Source: Zeus faber (taxonomy: Eukaryota > Chordata > Actinopteri > Zeiformes > Zeidae). From it: a stretch of 64,000 bases of DNA. The position numbers and the translations under genes were made by a program. Location: positions 5,036,839 to 5,100,838 of the forward strand of contig OY482861.1 in assembly GCA_960531495.1 (NCBI GenBank), written 5' to 3'. Under the pieces are notes generated by a model. It saw only the letters and a program-made list of their open reading frames with translations. It searched no databases and was not told the origin of the DNA. Below, one piece after another: positions 1 to 60,475 of the stretch; the first letter of the stretch is position 1; the number at the start of each line of letters is the position of its first letter.

Positions 1-950
1 TCTTTCATATTGCACCTCCTGCATACAATGTAGTCCACATATGTGCACCTTGCTCCACTCTTGTATGTCACCCTGTGTTCCTCCTTCTTCTTGAAATACG
101 TATTCACAACAGCCAATTCCATCCTTTTGGCAAAATCCACCACCATCTGTCCTTCCACATTCCTCTCCTTGACACCATACCTACCCGTCACCTTCTTGTC
201 ACCTATGTCGCTGATCCCTTCGCCAACATGCCCATTGAGATCTGCTCCGACGACCACTCTCTCCCTTGGGGACGCTCTACACCCCTACATTCAACTCACT
301 AAAGAATTCTTCTTTCTCTTCCATCTCACACCCAACTTGGGGAGCATATGCACTGACCACATTCTTTATCACCCCATCAATTTCCAGCTTCATGCTCATC
401 ACTCTGTCCAACACTCTCGTCACCTCCAAAACACTCTTGACATATTCTTCCTTCAAGACTATCCCTACCACATTTCTCCTGCCATCCACTCCATGGTAGA
501 ACAGTTTGTACCCGGCTCCGATACTCCTGGCCTTACTCCCCTTCCACCTGGTCTCTTGTACACATAGTACATCTATCTTCCTTCTCGCCATCATGTCAGC
601 CAGCTCTCTCTCTTTACCCTTCATAGTGCCAACGTTCAAATTTCCTAATCTCAACTCTACTCTCCAACCCTTCTTCTTCTCCTGCTGTCGCCGTACACGC
701 CTTCCCCCTCTTCGTCTTCGACAGACAGTAGGACAATTTCCACTTGCACCCTCTTGGCTAATGGCACCAGTGGCGGTCATTGTTAATCCGGGCCTCGACC
801 GATCCAGTATGGAAATCAGAATTGTTGTTCGCATGTTTGATTTGGCATGCTTTTTACGCCAGATGCCCTTCCTGACCCAACCCTCTCTATTCATCCAGGC
901 TTGGGACCAGCGCTGATGATACACTGGCTTGTGCACCCCCAGTTGCTAGA
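1..950 (-). mobile_element. 5' end of a non-LTR retrotransposon (APE endonuclease fragment)
   Basis: The minus-strand frame 277-936 encodes a 5' leader, then an apurinic-type endonuclease start: LGNLNVGTMKGKERELADMM, then DVLCVQETRWKGSKA, and SAYAPQVGCEMEEKEEFF. After a frame break the domain continues to base 1 (a TYKSGG...QVDYIL-like region, degraded). The element is cut by the window edge. The same LINE type supplies the 3' fragment at 16.84-17.1 kb. The exact clade is not assigned. Confidence 0.75.
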
Positions 951-1870
951 TTAATGATTTAAAAAAAAAAAAAATAATTGGTAAGTATATAAAATTAGTT
1001 TTCAAAATTGTGGGGGGAAAAAAAAAAAAAAGCAGTTCCCATTGCTCTGAGACGCTGGGGCGTGTCCAAAGAAGACGCTGAAACCACAACCAATCGTGTT
1101 AATCATATTAAACGTTTACATTGGAATAATTAAATTCCATGTTTAAATGTTCTGCTGAATCCAGTCCGCAGTCCTGTGTGTCTAGTTGCTCACCTCAAAG
1201 CGCTGCGGTCTGATGCAGGACTCCCCGCTCTCTGGTGATTCCTGCCGCTCTTCCGCAGGCTAGGTTGGGGCTCCACAGCCTGCTAGGATGCAGCTAATGC
1301 TAACGTAACCAAACCTTGCGCAGTCAAAGCACCGGGACTGTTCTATTTTGTTTGTGGTATGAGTTCACGTCTCCCCGAAGACACCCTTTACTCCAAGTGT
1401 TTATTCCCAAAACAGCGTTTTATCCCAAATTCCGGGCTGTTAGCTTATTTCACCACTAATGCTCAGATTCTTACCTTGGTGTTTATATAATATTATGGGA
1501 GGGGCCACAGCAAGTATGACCGATCCATGTCATTAAGTCCTGATTTAGGCCCGCCCAAAAAATCTGCACCACAAAAATGGTGTGAAACAGTTTAACAGCG
1601 TAACTCCACAATTCAGTACTATATAGTTCAGTCTTTTCACATGTTTTCAGCAATTACTTTCTAATAAGGGTGTAACGATTCACCAATATGAATCTAAAAC
1701 CCGTTTTAACGTTAAAGTTGCGTGGACCCCTAGATCGATCTAAATGTACCAGGTCGATGGCCCGATTTCCAAAGTTACGAATCGGTTGACTGAAGCTTTG
1801 CTGCCAGTTCTACTTTAGTATTAACTAAGCTGCTGCAGCCCTCATTGGTCTAAAGTTACAACTCATGTTA
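951..1870. other. intergenic, hAT-like terminal fragment
   Basis: No gene is seen. Around 1665-1850 the sequence has the ggtgtaacgattcacc start and following bases that I associate with fish hAT termini, but no partner end or duplicated target is evident. Two A-runs near 961 and 1018 look like retroposon tails. Confidence 0.35.
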
Positions 1871-4800
1871 CAAACCCCAATTCCAATGAAGTTAGAACAT
1901 CCAACTTGTTGTCCATCCATCCATCAACTTTCCTCCGCTTATCCGGGGCCGGGTCGCGGTGGCAGCAGGCTGAGCAGGGAGCTCCAGGCCCCCTTCTCGT
2001 TTTCCAGTTCCTCCTGGGGGACCCCGAGGCGTTCCCAGGCCAGCTGGGATATGTAATCCCTCCAGGGCGTTCTGGGTCTACCCCGTGGTCTCCTACCAGT
2101 TGGACATGCCCAGAAAACCTCCAAGAGAAGGCGGCCAGGAGGCATCCTGATCACATGCCCGAACCACCTTAACTGGCTCCTTTCGACGCGAAAGAGCAGC
2201 GGCTCTACTCTGAGCTCCCTCCGGATGTCCAAGCTCCTCACCCCATCTCTAAGGCTGAGCCCAGCCACCCTACCCACCCACCCAGGAAACTCATTTTGGT
2301 CGCTTGTATTCGCAATCTCGTTCTTTCGGTCACTACCCAAAGCTCATGACCATAAGTGAGGGTTGGGACGTAGATGGACTGGTAAATTGAGTGCTTTGCC
2401 TTCCGGCTCAGCTCCCTCTTCACCACAACAGTCTGGTACAACGCCCACCATCACTGCTGACGTCTCACTGATCCACCGGTCCATCTCACGCTCCATTTTC
2501 CCCTCACTCGTGAACAAGATCTCAAGATACTTAAACTCCTTCACTTGGGGCAGCAACTCGCTCCTGACCCGGAGGGAGAAAATCATCGTTTTCTGGCAGA
2601 GAACCATGGCCTCAGACTTGGAGGTGCTGACTCTCATTCTGACCGCCTCACACTCAGCTGCAAGCCGCCCCAGTACATGCTGCAGGTCAAGGTCTGATGA
2701 AGCCAACAAAACCACATAATCTGCAAAAAGCAGAGATGCAATTCTGAGGTTCCCAAACCTCTCCTCACCTCGGCTGCGCCTTGAGATCCTGTCCATGACT
2801 GTCACAGACGGACTCCCCCAAGGTTGCCCCTTGTCCCCGATTCTAACACCCACTGAGAACTTGTTTGACTTTGTGCCGAGAATGCGAACACAGCTCTCAC
2901 TTTGGTTGTACAAGGCCCGGATGGCTCGTACCATTGGCCCTGGTACCCCATATTCCCTCAGTACCCCCCACAGAAACCCCTGGGGGAAATGGTCGAAAGC
3001 CTTGTCCAGGTCCACAAAACACATGTAGACTGGATGGCCAAACTCCCACTCCCAAACTCCCCTCAGCAACCCTGCAAGGGTAAAGAGCTGGTCCACCGTT
3101 CCACGTCCAGGACGGAATCCGCATTGCTCCTCCTCAATCTGAGGTTTGACAATCGGCCGGAGCATCCTTTCCAGCACCCTGGAGTAAACTTTCCTGGGGA
3201 GGCTGAACAGTGGGATAGTTAATTGGAGCACACCCTCCGGTCCCCCTTTTTAAAAATGGGAACCACCAACCCGAGTCTGCCACTCCACAGGTACTGTACC
3301 CAACATCCACGCGACACTGAAGAGGCGTGTCAGCCCAACACTGTCCAGAGCCTTCAGCATCTCACCACCACCCACCCCCGGCACCTTGCTACCGAGGAGC
3401 TTTTTGACTGCCTCAGCGACCTCTGCCAAGCATATGGATGAGACTTCCCAAGTCTTCAGACTCTGCCTCTTCCCCTGAGGACGTATTGATCGGGTTCAGG
3501 AGTTCCTCAAAGTGCTCTTTCCACCGCCCGACAATATTCCCAGTCCGGGTCAGTAGTTCTCCTCCCCAGCTGAACACAGCCTGAGCCATGCCCTTCTTTC
3601 CCTTTCTGAGTTTCCGAACAGTTTGCCAGAACTTCCTTGAGGCGTGTTCGGTGCATAAGCACACACAACAGTCAGAGCTTTCCCCTTAGCAACTTGTAGT
3701 CGCATAGAAGTGACCCTCTCGTTCACTGGGGAGAACTCAACACAGAGGCACTCAGCCGGGGGCTCATGAGTATCCCCATACCCGCCCGGCGCCTCTCACC
3801 CTGGGCAACTCTTGAAAAAGAGAGAGTCCAGCCCTCTCCAGGAGTTTGGTTCCAGAGCCAGTGCTGTGCATAGAGGTGAGCCCAACTATATCTAGTTGGT
3901 ACCGCTCCACCTCCCGCACCAGCTCCAGCTCCTTCCCCACCACAGAGGCGACATTCCACGTCCCTAGAACTAGTCTACGATGCCGAGGATTAGCAGGCCC
4001 AGGCCCGCGCCTTAGCCCTCTGCCTGGCTGACATTGAACCCGACCCCAACGCCTATCCCTGGAGGTGGTGGGCCCACAGGGTGGAAGTTGTGCGGACGTT
4101 GTGTAAAATGTAAATAAAAACAGAATATAATGATTTGCAAATCCTTTTCAACCTATATTCAATTGAATACATTCACATATTTCTAATTTTCCAATGGTTT
4201 TCCAAACCGTATAATTGGGAGTATAGTCTTTTCGGCCCCCTTCCCGTCGATGCAGCTGCAGGAGCAAGAACAGAACCTCATTGTCCTTAGTGTGTCAAAA
4301 CTACCTTATCTGGAATACCTATAAATCTGTGACGCCAAACTGACCATATATTCTCAGACTCCCTGAAAATAAACAATTCGACTCAGAGAGCTGCACGAGA
4401 GCACATCTCTGACCCGACCATGGTACAAGTAAAAACCAGCGTCTGTCTGCCTCTTTATTTAAAACCACCAACTGATAAACTGCACCCTTTAATTTCCGTA
4501 ACAAGGACCCTCATTTTTGAAGCTTTGTAGATGGAATTCTTTCCCATTCTTGCTTGATGTATGACTTCAGTTGCTCAACAGTCCGGGGTCTCCGTTGTCG
4601 TATTTTACGCTTCGCAATGTGTCACATTTTCAATGGGAGACAGGTTTGGACAGCAGGGAGACCACTCTAGTACCTCCTCTTTTACTACAAAGCCACGCTA
4701 TTGTAACACATGCAGAATGTGGCTTGGCATTGTCTTGCTGAAATAAGCAGGGATGGCAGCAGCTATCTATATATCTTCAAGCTATATCAGCTTGAAGATT

Positions 4801-4920
4801 AAATATCTTGTCTTTGTAGTGTATTCAATTGAATATAGGTTGAAAAGGATTTGCAAATCATTGTATTCTGTTTTTAGTACGTTTTACACAACGTCCCAAC
4901 GTCATTAGAATTTGGGTTCG
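1871..4920. mobile_element. Tc1/mariner-type element with long inverted ends, split by a Rex3-like LINE
   Basis: The left end caaaccccaattcc at 1871 and the right end ...aatttgggttcg at 4920 are inverted copies flanked by TA. The inverted arms continue for over 100 bp: 4084-4172 (ttgcaaatcc, ttcaacctatattcaattg) is mirrored at 4821-4900. The left arm is interrupted after about 1894 by the LINE at 1895-4085. The middle (about 4500-4790) resembles degraded Tc1 transposase in antisense. About 4197-4500 looks like a further insertion I cannot name. Confidence 0.75.
1895..4085 (-). mobile_element. Rex3-like (RTE clade) LINE, internally deleted
   Basis: In minus order: endonuclease N-terminus (about 3723-3990, ERRRAG-G motif), a deletion of most of the endonuclease, a pre-RT region (3413-3664), reverse transcriptase (2344-3231 with FRPGRGTVDQLFTL, FVDLDKAFD, SLLFADYVVLLASS) and the C-terminal region to about 1939. 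FADD has become FADY. The 3' end is a (catc)n run at 1911-1925, typical of Rex3. Stops and frameshifts break it. A short repeated gaagtt at both borders may be the target duplication. One 35-bp segment is inverted (see findings). Confidence 0.85.
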
Positions 4921-48719
<43,799 letters not shown>

Positions 48720-48720
<1 letters not shown>

Positions 48721-49035
48721 GGCCGTCAAATGCGTCTGCCAAGAGAATCGGTGCGTCCACGCGTTCCACACAGTCCTTCGGTCTACAGATAAGAGCGATA
48801 TGCACACGGGAGTATTCGGAGACGTTGAAGTAAACCCAACTCATTTATATCAACGAAGCATCCGAAATTCTAGCCGCAAACTGTTTATCTTCCCATTGTT
48901 CGAGATAAGCCAGTGCTTCTTTAGTTGGTACAGTGCCAGCCAACTGGTGGGCTAGTGACGAAAGAGCCGCCAATCAGATCCTTGTATAGACACGCTGCAG
49001 CTGACGTCACCAAAGAACCTACTGGCCGCCAATTA
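48720..49035 (-). promoter_or_regulatory. candidate pkn3 promoter and 5' UTR
   Basis: Upstream of the proposed first coding exon lies a relatively CpG-containing stretch. It has a full CRE palindrome TGACGTCA at 49002-49009 and two CCAAT boxes, seen as ccaat on the plus strand at 48970-48974 and 49029-49033 (ATTGG on the minus strand). No clear TATA box is seen. A cluster of short retroposons begins directly upstream at about 49036. The promoter role is inferred from motif grouping and position. Confidence 0.45.
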
Positions 49036-49590
49036 GTTCAAATTCAAGTTCAAGAGATTATTTGTCACATACATACACATACGGTCGTACATATATGCAG
49101 TGAAATGTCATGACACCCGGTGATTACGCACAAGCTCTATAAGCCCGAAAAATACTCAAATGTGTGTAATCGACACGCGGTTACCGCTTTTTTGACAGCA
49201 ATGATAAAGTTCAAGTTCAAGTTCAAGAGATTATTTGTCACATACATACACACACGGTCGTACATATATGCAGTGAAATGTCATGACACCCGGTGATTAC
49301 GCACAAGCTCTATAAGCTCGAAAAATACTCAAATGTGCGTAATCGACACGCGGTTACCGCTTTTTTGACAGCAATGATAAAGTTCAAGTTCAAATTCAAG
49401 AGATTATTTGTCACATACATATACATACGTTCATACATATATGCAGTGAAATGTCATGACACCCGGTGATTACTCACAATAAGCTCTAAAAAATACTAAA
49501 AAATACCAAAATGTGCGTAATCGACACAAGGTGCTCGCGCAGGCAGCCGCAAGGGGAGGCGCCACAATCGCGATTCTGGTTCTAAAATTA
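49036..49590 (-). mobile_element. tandem cluster of three short retroposon copies
   Basis: Copies at 49036-49203, 49206-49380 and 49381-49590 each start with (ttcaag)n followed by agattatttgtcacatacat and run to a cgaaaaatactcaaatg-type segment. The first two share an added end, gacacgcggttaccgctttt plus gacagcaatgataa. The third ends in gccacaatcgcgattctgg like the single copies. The TTCAAG runs are the 3' microsatellite tails. Confidence 0.78.
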
Positions 49591-49716
49591 TATATAAATT
49601 CTATAATTCCTAGGTATAATTACTGAAAACGATATATTCAATTTGTAATTATAAATATATGAAGACTATATATAATGTAACATATGCTTTATTATAAATA
49701 TTAAACTACATCAATT

Positions 49717-49810
49717 ACATTTACATTACATTTAGTCATTTAGCAGACGCTTTTATCCAAAGCGACTTACAAGGGAGAATAACATTCAGCTACATTGCGA
49801 CAGAATATCG
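49717..49810 (-). mobile_element. L2-type LINE 3' tail fragment
   Basis: tttagtcatttagcagacgc then aaagcgacttacaagggaga matches the 3' tail of the LINE at 39541. No coding part is attached. Confidence 0.75.
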
Positions 49811-50164
49811 CAATGAATCAATATTAGTGATTAAAATAATTAATAATCCGCAAAAACAAATATCCATGTATTATGGGTATTTGTATACATACATATCATT
49901 ATGTGTATGGGAGAATAGTTCACAAAATAAAATTGTAGTAAAACTATATATTAGAAATATTTTTATAAATATATGAAAACTATACTGTATGTTTGTACTG
50001 TTATATATTAAAAATATTAAAATACACCAATATCAGTTTGTTTTGTTTAGTTTTTCTCAATAAAGCTGTACAGTTTGTGCAGGAATGTGCAAATGTTCAG
50101 TCTAAAGTGTAACAGTATGTGCAATGTTCACGGATAAAAGCCCAGAAGAATGAGGAATGTGCGT

Positions 50165-51815
50165 TAATGTAACGCATTGACATACCCATTCAGTTTATGC
50201 CGTGCAGGACCATGTAGTGTCTATGGGAGGGGAGTCCATTTCAGCATGGGGTCCCGGGCCTTGTTGATAAGGCCAGTTGCAGACGGAATAAACTGTTCTT
50301 GTGGCGAGAGGTTTTGGCCTTGTTGGACCGCAGCCTCCTGCCAGAGGGAAGTGTTTCAAACAGTTTGTGTCCGGGGAGGGAAGGGTCAGCCACAATCTTA
50401 CCTGCACGCCTCAGGGTCCTGGAGGCATACAGGTCCTGGAGAGATGGCAGATTGCAGCTAATCACCTTCTCAGCAGAGCAAATGACATGCTGCAGTCTGC
50501 CCTTGTCCTTGGTGGTTGCAGCAGCATACCAGATGGTGATGGAGGAGGTGAGAATGGACTCAATGATGGAGGTGTAGAAGTGCACCATCGTCGTCTCTGG
50601 CAGGCTGAACTTCCTCAGCTGCCGCAGGAACTATGGCCTCTGCTGGGCTTTCTTGACGATGGAGCTGATGTTCAGCTCCCACTTGAGGTCCTGGGAGATG
50701 ATGGTTTCCAGGAAGCGACAGGACTCCACGGAGTCGGCTGGGGAGTCACACAGGGTGATGGGGGTGAGTGGGACTGCATTCTTCCTGAAGTCCACAACCA
50801 TCTCCACTGTCTTCACAGCGTTGAGCTCCAGGTTGTTCTAGCTGCACCAAGTCCCCAGATGATCAAGCTCCCAGCTGTAGGCGGACTCATCCCCACCAAA
50901 GATGATCCCAATGAGGGTGGTGTCGTCTGCAAATTTCAGGAGCTTGACAGACTGATGGCTGGAGGTGCAACTGTTGGTGTACAGGGAGAAGAGCAGAGGA
51001 GAAAGAGCGCAGCCTTGAGGGGAACCGGTGCTGATGGTCCAGGAGTCAGAGTAGTGTTTTCCAAGCTTCACGTGCTGCTTCCTGTCAGACAGGATGTCTG
51101 TGAGCCACCTGCAGCTGGAGTCAGGCACGCTCAGCTGGGAGAGCTTGCAGAGCCTGCAGAAGAGCCGGGATGATTGTGTTGAAGGTGGAGCTGAAATCCA
51201 CAAACAGGATCCTGGTGTAGGTTCCTGAGGAGTCCAGGTGCTGGAGGATGAAGTGGAGGGCCAAGTTTACTGCATTGTCTACAGACCTGTTGGCTCTGTA
51301 GGTGAACTGCAGGGGGTCCAGGAGAGGGTCTGTGATGGATTTGAGGTGGGAAAGCACAAGGCGTTCAAAAGACTTCATCACCACAGAGGTCAGGGCGATG
51401 GGTCTGTAATTATAAGGTCCTGTGGTCCTTGGCTTCTTTGGGACTGGGATGATGGTGGCGGATTTAAAGCAGGCTGGTACAGGGCATGTCTCCAGTGAGG
51501 TGTTGAAAATGTCTGTGAACACAGGAGACAGCTGATCAGCACAGTGCTTCAGGGTGGATGGAGAGACAGAGTCTGGTCCGGCTGCTTTGCGGGGGTTCTG
51601 CCTCTTGAAAAGCCTGGTGATGTCCCTCTCCATGATCAAAAGAGTCGTCACTGTGGTGGGGGATGAGGGGGGGACCCTCAAAGGTGAGTATTTGTGAAGT
51701 GGTCCAGTCGCCTGCTGTGGTGGGGGAGGTGGAACTGGAAGGCTGGGGCTGGTGGAAGGTGTCAAGGGGGATGGTGTCAGGACTGTCCCATAATCTTTCA
51801 AGCGACATTTAACAT
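50165..51815 (-). mobile_element. CR1/Rex1-like LINE, RT region
   Basis: Minus frames give, in order, NPRKAAGPDSVSPSTLKHCA, FKSATIIPVPKKPRTTGPYN with YRPIALTSV, DPLQFTYRANRSVDNAV and FVDFSSTFNTI (frame 51121-51885), then TGSPQGCALSPLLFSLYTN and LKFADDTTLIG (50838-51203), then MVVDFRKN and the C-terminal IIESILTSSITIWYA, NLPSLQDLYASRTLRRAGKI region (50241-50588). The FADD box is intact, but frameshifts split the protein into at least three frames. The endonuclease half is missing. Confidence 0.85.
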
Positions 51816-52682
51816 TTCCCATGATTGCAAGTTCAAAATGTGTTTTTTTATGGTGTTTGCGAGTGTGAGAAAAAAATACACACAATTAGTTAATAGAGAT
51901 TTATTAATAGTGTATGCTGTGACATCCAAAGTTAACAACATTGTAACTCTTCACTTTGTTTAAAGCCTGAAATGTTCTGTCTGGAAGTAAAAATTAATCA
52001 AATCACACCTTTATTTTTAATCTCTGTTGGCTCTAGCTTAAGAATTTGGAAATAGTTTATTTCAAAGTTTCAAATTCATAATAAAGCATTCCCTCAGGGT
52101 TTTGATGGTGAAAAAAAAACTACAGAGTTGTGTAAAGGTTTCTACAACACAATGCTACCCCCAATATAATATGTGACTTTTAAGACACTCTAGCCAGTTG
52201 GCCCATCCAGGTGTGTAATGTATCAGTTAACTGTTTTCAGATGTCTTACAATTATAATTCCTATTATTAACTTTTTTACATTTATTGAAAAATACTCAAA
52301 CCCTATCATGTTAATATACTGTATATGGCATTCTAAGAACTTTGCTGTATAGGGATACAAATAATTTGGCACAGTACAGAAATTGAAATGCACATTAAGA
52401 GGATATATATATTTTGTTAATTTTTTTTCAAGCCAACTGAGATTTGGTTTATTACTTTTTACATGTTGCTGTCATTAATTTCAACAAAATAATTGGCAAA
52501 TAGGTCTTGCATCTATGTAATGCATTTATACACTGACTGGCAAAAACAAACAATTATTGTATCTTGCACTCTTCAATGAGGTAACTAAAATACATCAATT
52601 TAGGGGGAATTACCTTTGTACAATTCACCAATAAGTAGACAGTATCCATGATCACAAACTGTATTCTAATAAGACCGAAGTT
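51816..52682. other. uap1l1 3' UTR and flank
   Basis: No coding signal. Minus-strand AATAAA signals at about 52281-52286 and 52010-52015 could end the uap1l1 transcript. The rest is AT-rich. Confidence 0.4.
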
Positions 52683-58685
<6,003 letters not shown>

Positions 58686-60180
58686 CTAGACCTGCAAAAC
58701 ACAGTTCAAGTCTCCGGTCAATGGTTTGGGTTTGAGTGTGCGCGTGTGTGTGTGGTAAAGTAAGTTACATATTGGAGGTTGGATGATCAGCTTGATATTT
58801 TGCCCTTCAAAATTAAATAAAAATGATTTATCCATAAAGTATTTCAGTACCAAAATAACTAAATTGGGGGAATACCATCTTACATCAGTTTCTTTTTTGA
58901 GTTTCATGTGAAAAAAAAAAATTTTGCCGTAGATAATATTTAAAGCCTGCTTCACACCAAATCCAACAATGACAAGAACAAACCAGAAGTCCATTTGTTG
59001 CTATGGAGAGTTGGATTCTGGACACGAAAAGCTATGATGCGCTGTGGTGTGGAATTTCCTTCTGCTGTTGCCGCTCGTGCAGCACATTTTTGTCAGAGAC
59101 TATGACTATTTTTTCGTACTTTGCAACCCCTATATAAAGGGTAGGGCTTCAAACACTCATTCATAGAACATTGTAAATGTCCAGCTGATACTCGTACTGG
59201 AAAAAAAAATCTCCCATTTTCCCTGACATATTATAGATGGAAGTTATGGATTCAGTGTGAAGCACGCTTATATTTCAATAGCTTGGAAACCAGAAAAGCT
59301 AAAGATATAATTTTTTTTTTTGAAGTTTAAACATATGGTGCTGCCATCAATGGCCACCTTCATTACAATGGCTTCAAAAATGTGTCTCAGATTCCAAAAC
59401 CAATTTGTTGTGTTTGTCCATTTTACTGTTACAAAAACATTTAAAAATGGAAAAAAGTTTTTTTATTGATGACACCCCGAGATTCAACTTTCCAAACTGT
59501 TTTGGAATGACAGCTTAGCTCTAAAGCCTAATTCACACCGAATCCAAGAAAATACCAGAACAAACCAGGAGTTCATTCATTGCTATGTACAGTCGGATTC
59601 AGCATGCAAAAAGCTATGAGCAGCTTAAGGCTACTCACTCTGGTCCTGTTTAAACCTGCCATTAAAATATGTCTTGGGTGATCCTATCACAAATTCAGGT
59701 GTGAACACACCCAAGGCACATTGAAAACCCATTGAGATCTGATCACTCAGATGACATTTTGAGGTGGTCTGGGCCGCATGTGGCCACTTTCTTTCAGCAC
59801 TGTGTACGCAAATGTGTCATCGGCCACTTTGAAGGACCGCCTACACAACTGACGTCCTCTGTGTAAGCGGAAGTATGTACGCATTTGCGCGCCAACAGTG
59901 TCATATTTGAGTGCAAAACATATAAGTGCGAAACAACAGGAAGAAGCCACGACAATAGGCAAATTGGATTCTCGTGGATAGAGTACACAGGGAACACGCT
60001 GTCTGATTTCCATTTGGGCCGAAGAGTCAGTACAAAGGAAGATGGAAGACTCTAGGCAATTTATGAGGCAATTTTAGTCTGGTCAGGAAATTGAGAAAGT
60101 CTCCCTATTACAGAAGTTCAGGATTTATTATTTACAAGTAAAGTAGTTACACAAAAACATCGAGTTTTTAATAAATTAAG
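58686..60180. other. uap1l1 intron 1 with unassigned repeats
   Basis: No N-terminal uap1l1 exon is seen. Two related direct segments occur at about 58947-59045 and 59524-59628 (ttcacacc.aatccaa, acaaaccag, gctatg). The stretch 59640-59770 (ggtcctgtttaaacctgcca, gtgaacacacccaaggcaca) looks like a DNA-transposon end I cannot name. The minus frame 59747-60013 shows no domain. Confidence 0.4.
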
Positions 60181-60340
60181 TCCCGTAGCAACGGAAAGCT
60201 AGTTCCGTAGGGAGGGAGACATGCATAATGCGGAAAATTTTTGTTTCATACAAGTAGGAAACTAACAAAACCACACACACACAAACAAGAAAACTGTCTA
60301 GAGGAGAAAAAACTCCACTCAAATTCTCTGAGTTATGTTC
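60181..60340. repeat. unclassified dispersed repeat, one of three copies
   Basis: tttcatacaagtaggaaact, gtctagaggagaaaaaact and cactcaaattctctgagtta match the copies at 5070-5265 and 34185-34440. It abuts the chromovirus 3' end. Confidence 0.4.
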
Positions 60341-60475
60341 ATGTTAGTACTCGTCGGAGACCCCGTCCATCTCCACGTCCTCCGCTAAATGGGCCACGTG
60401 ATCCTCATCGGAGTAGTTGGAGACCCGGTCCATCTCCTCGTCCTCCGCTAAATGGGCCACGTCCTCATCGGAGGA
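60341..60475 (-). repeat. two-copy acidic tandem repeat at the chromovirus 3' end
   Basis: On the plus strand, ctcctcgtcctccgctaaat and a near copy with cacgtcctccgctaaatggg repeat about 60 bp apart. In the minus frame 60344-60808 they encode two acidic units, VAHLAEDEEMDRVSNYSDED and VAHLAEDVEMDGVSDEY. Confidence 0.7.

Noticed and set aside
2795..3028. Plus-strand 77-codon frame containing QGCPLSP as a second, opposite LINE
   Set aside because: Only 35 bp match in this orientation and both flanks are minus-strand RT. Better explained as a micro-inversion.
50301..51173. 290-codon plus-strand frame
   Set aside because: Antisense to the CR1/Rex1-like reverse transcriptase.
59747..60013. 88-codon minus frame as the missing uap1l1 N-terminal exon
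   Set aside because: Sequence shows no similarity to the helical N-terminus of UAP1L1 and has no suitable donor in phase 1.
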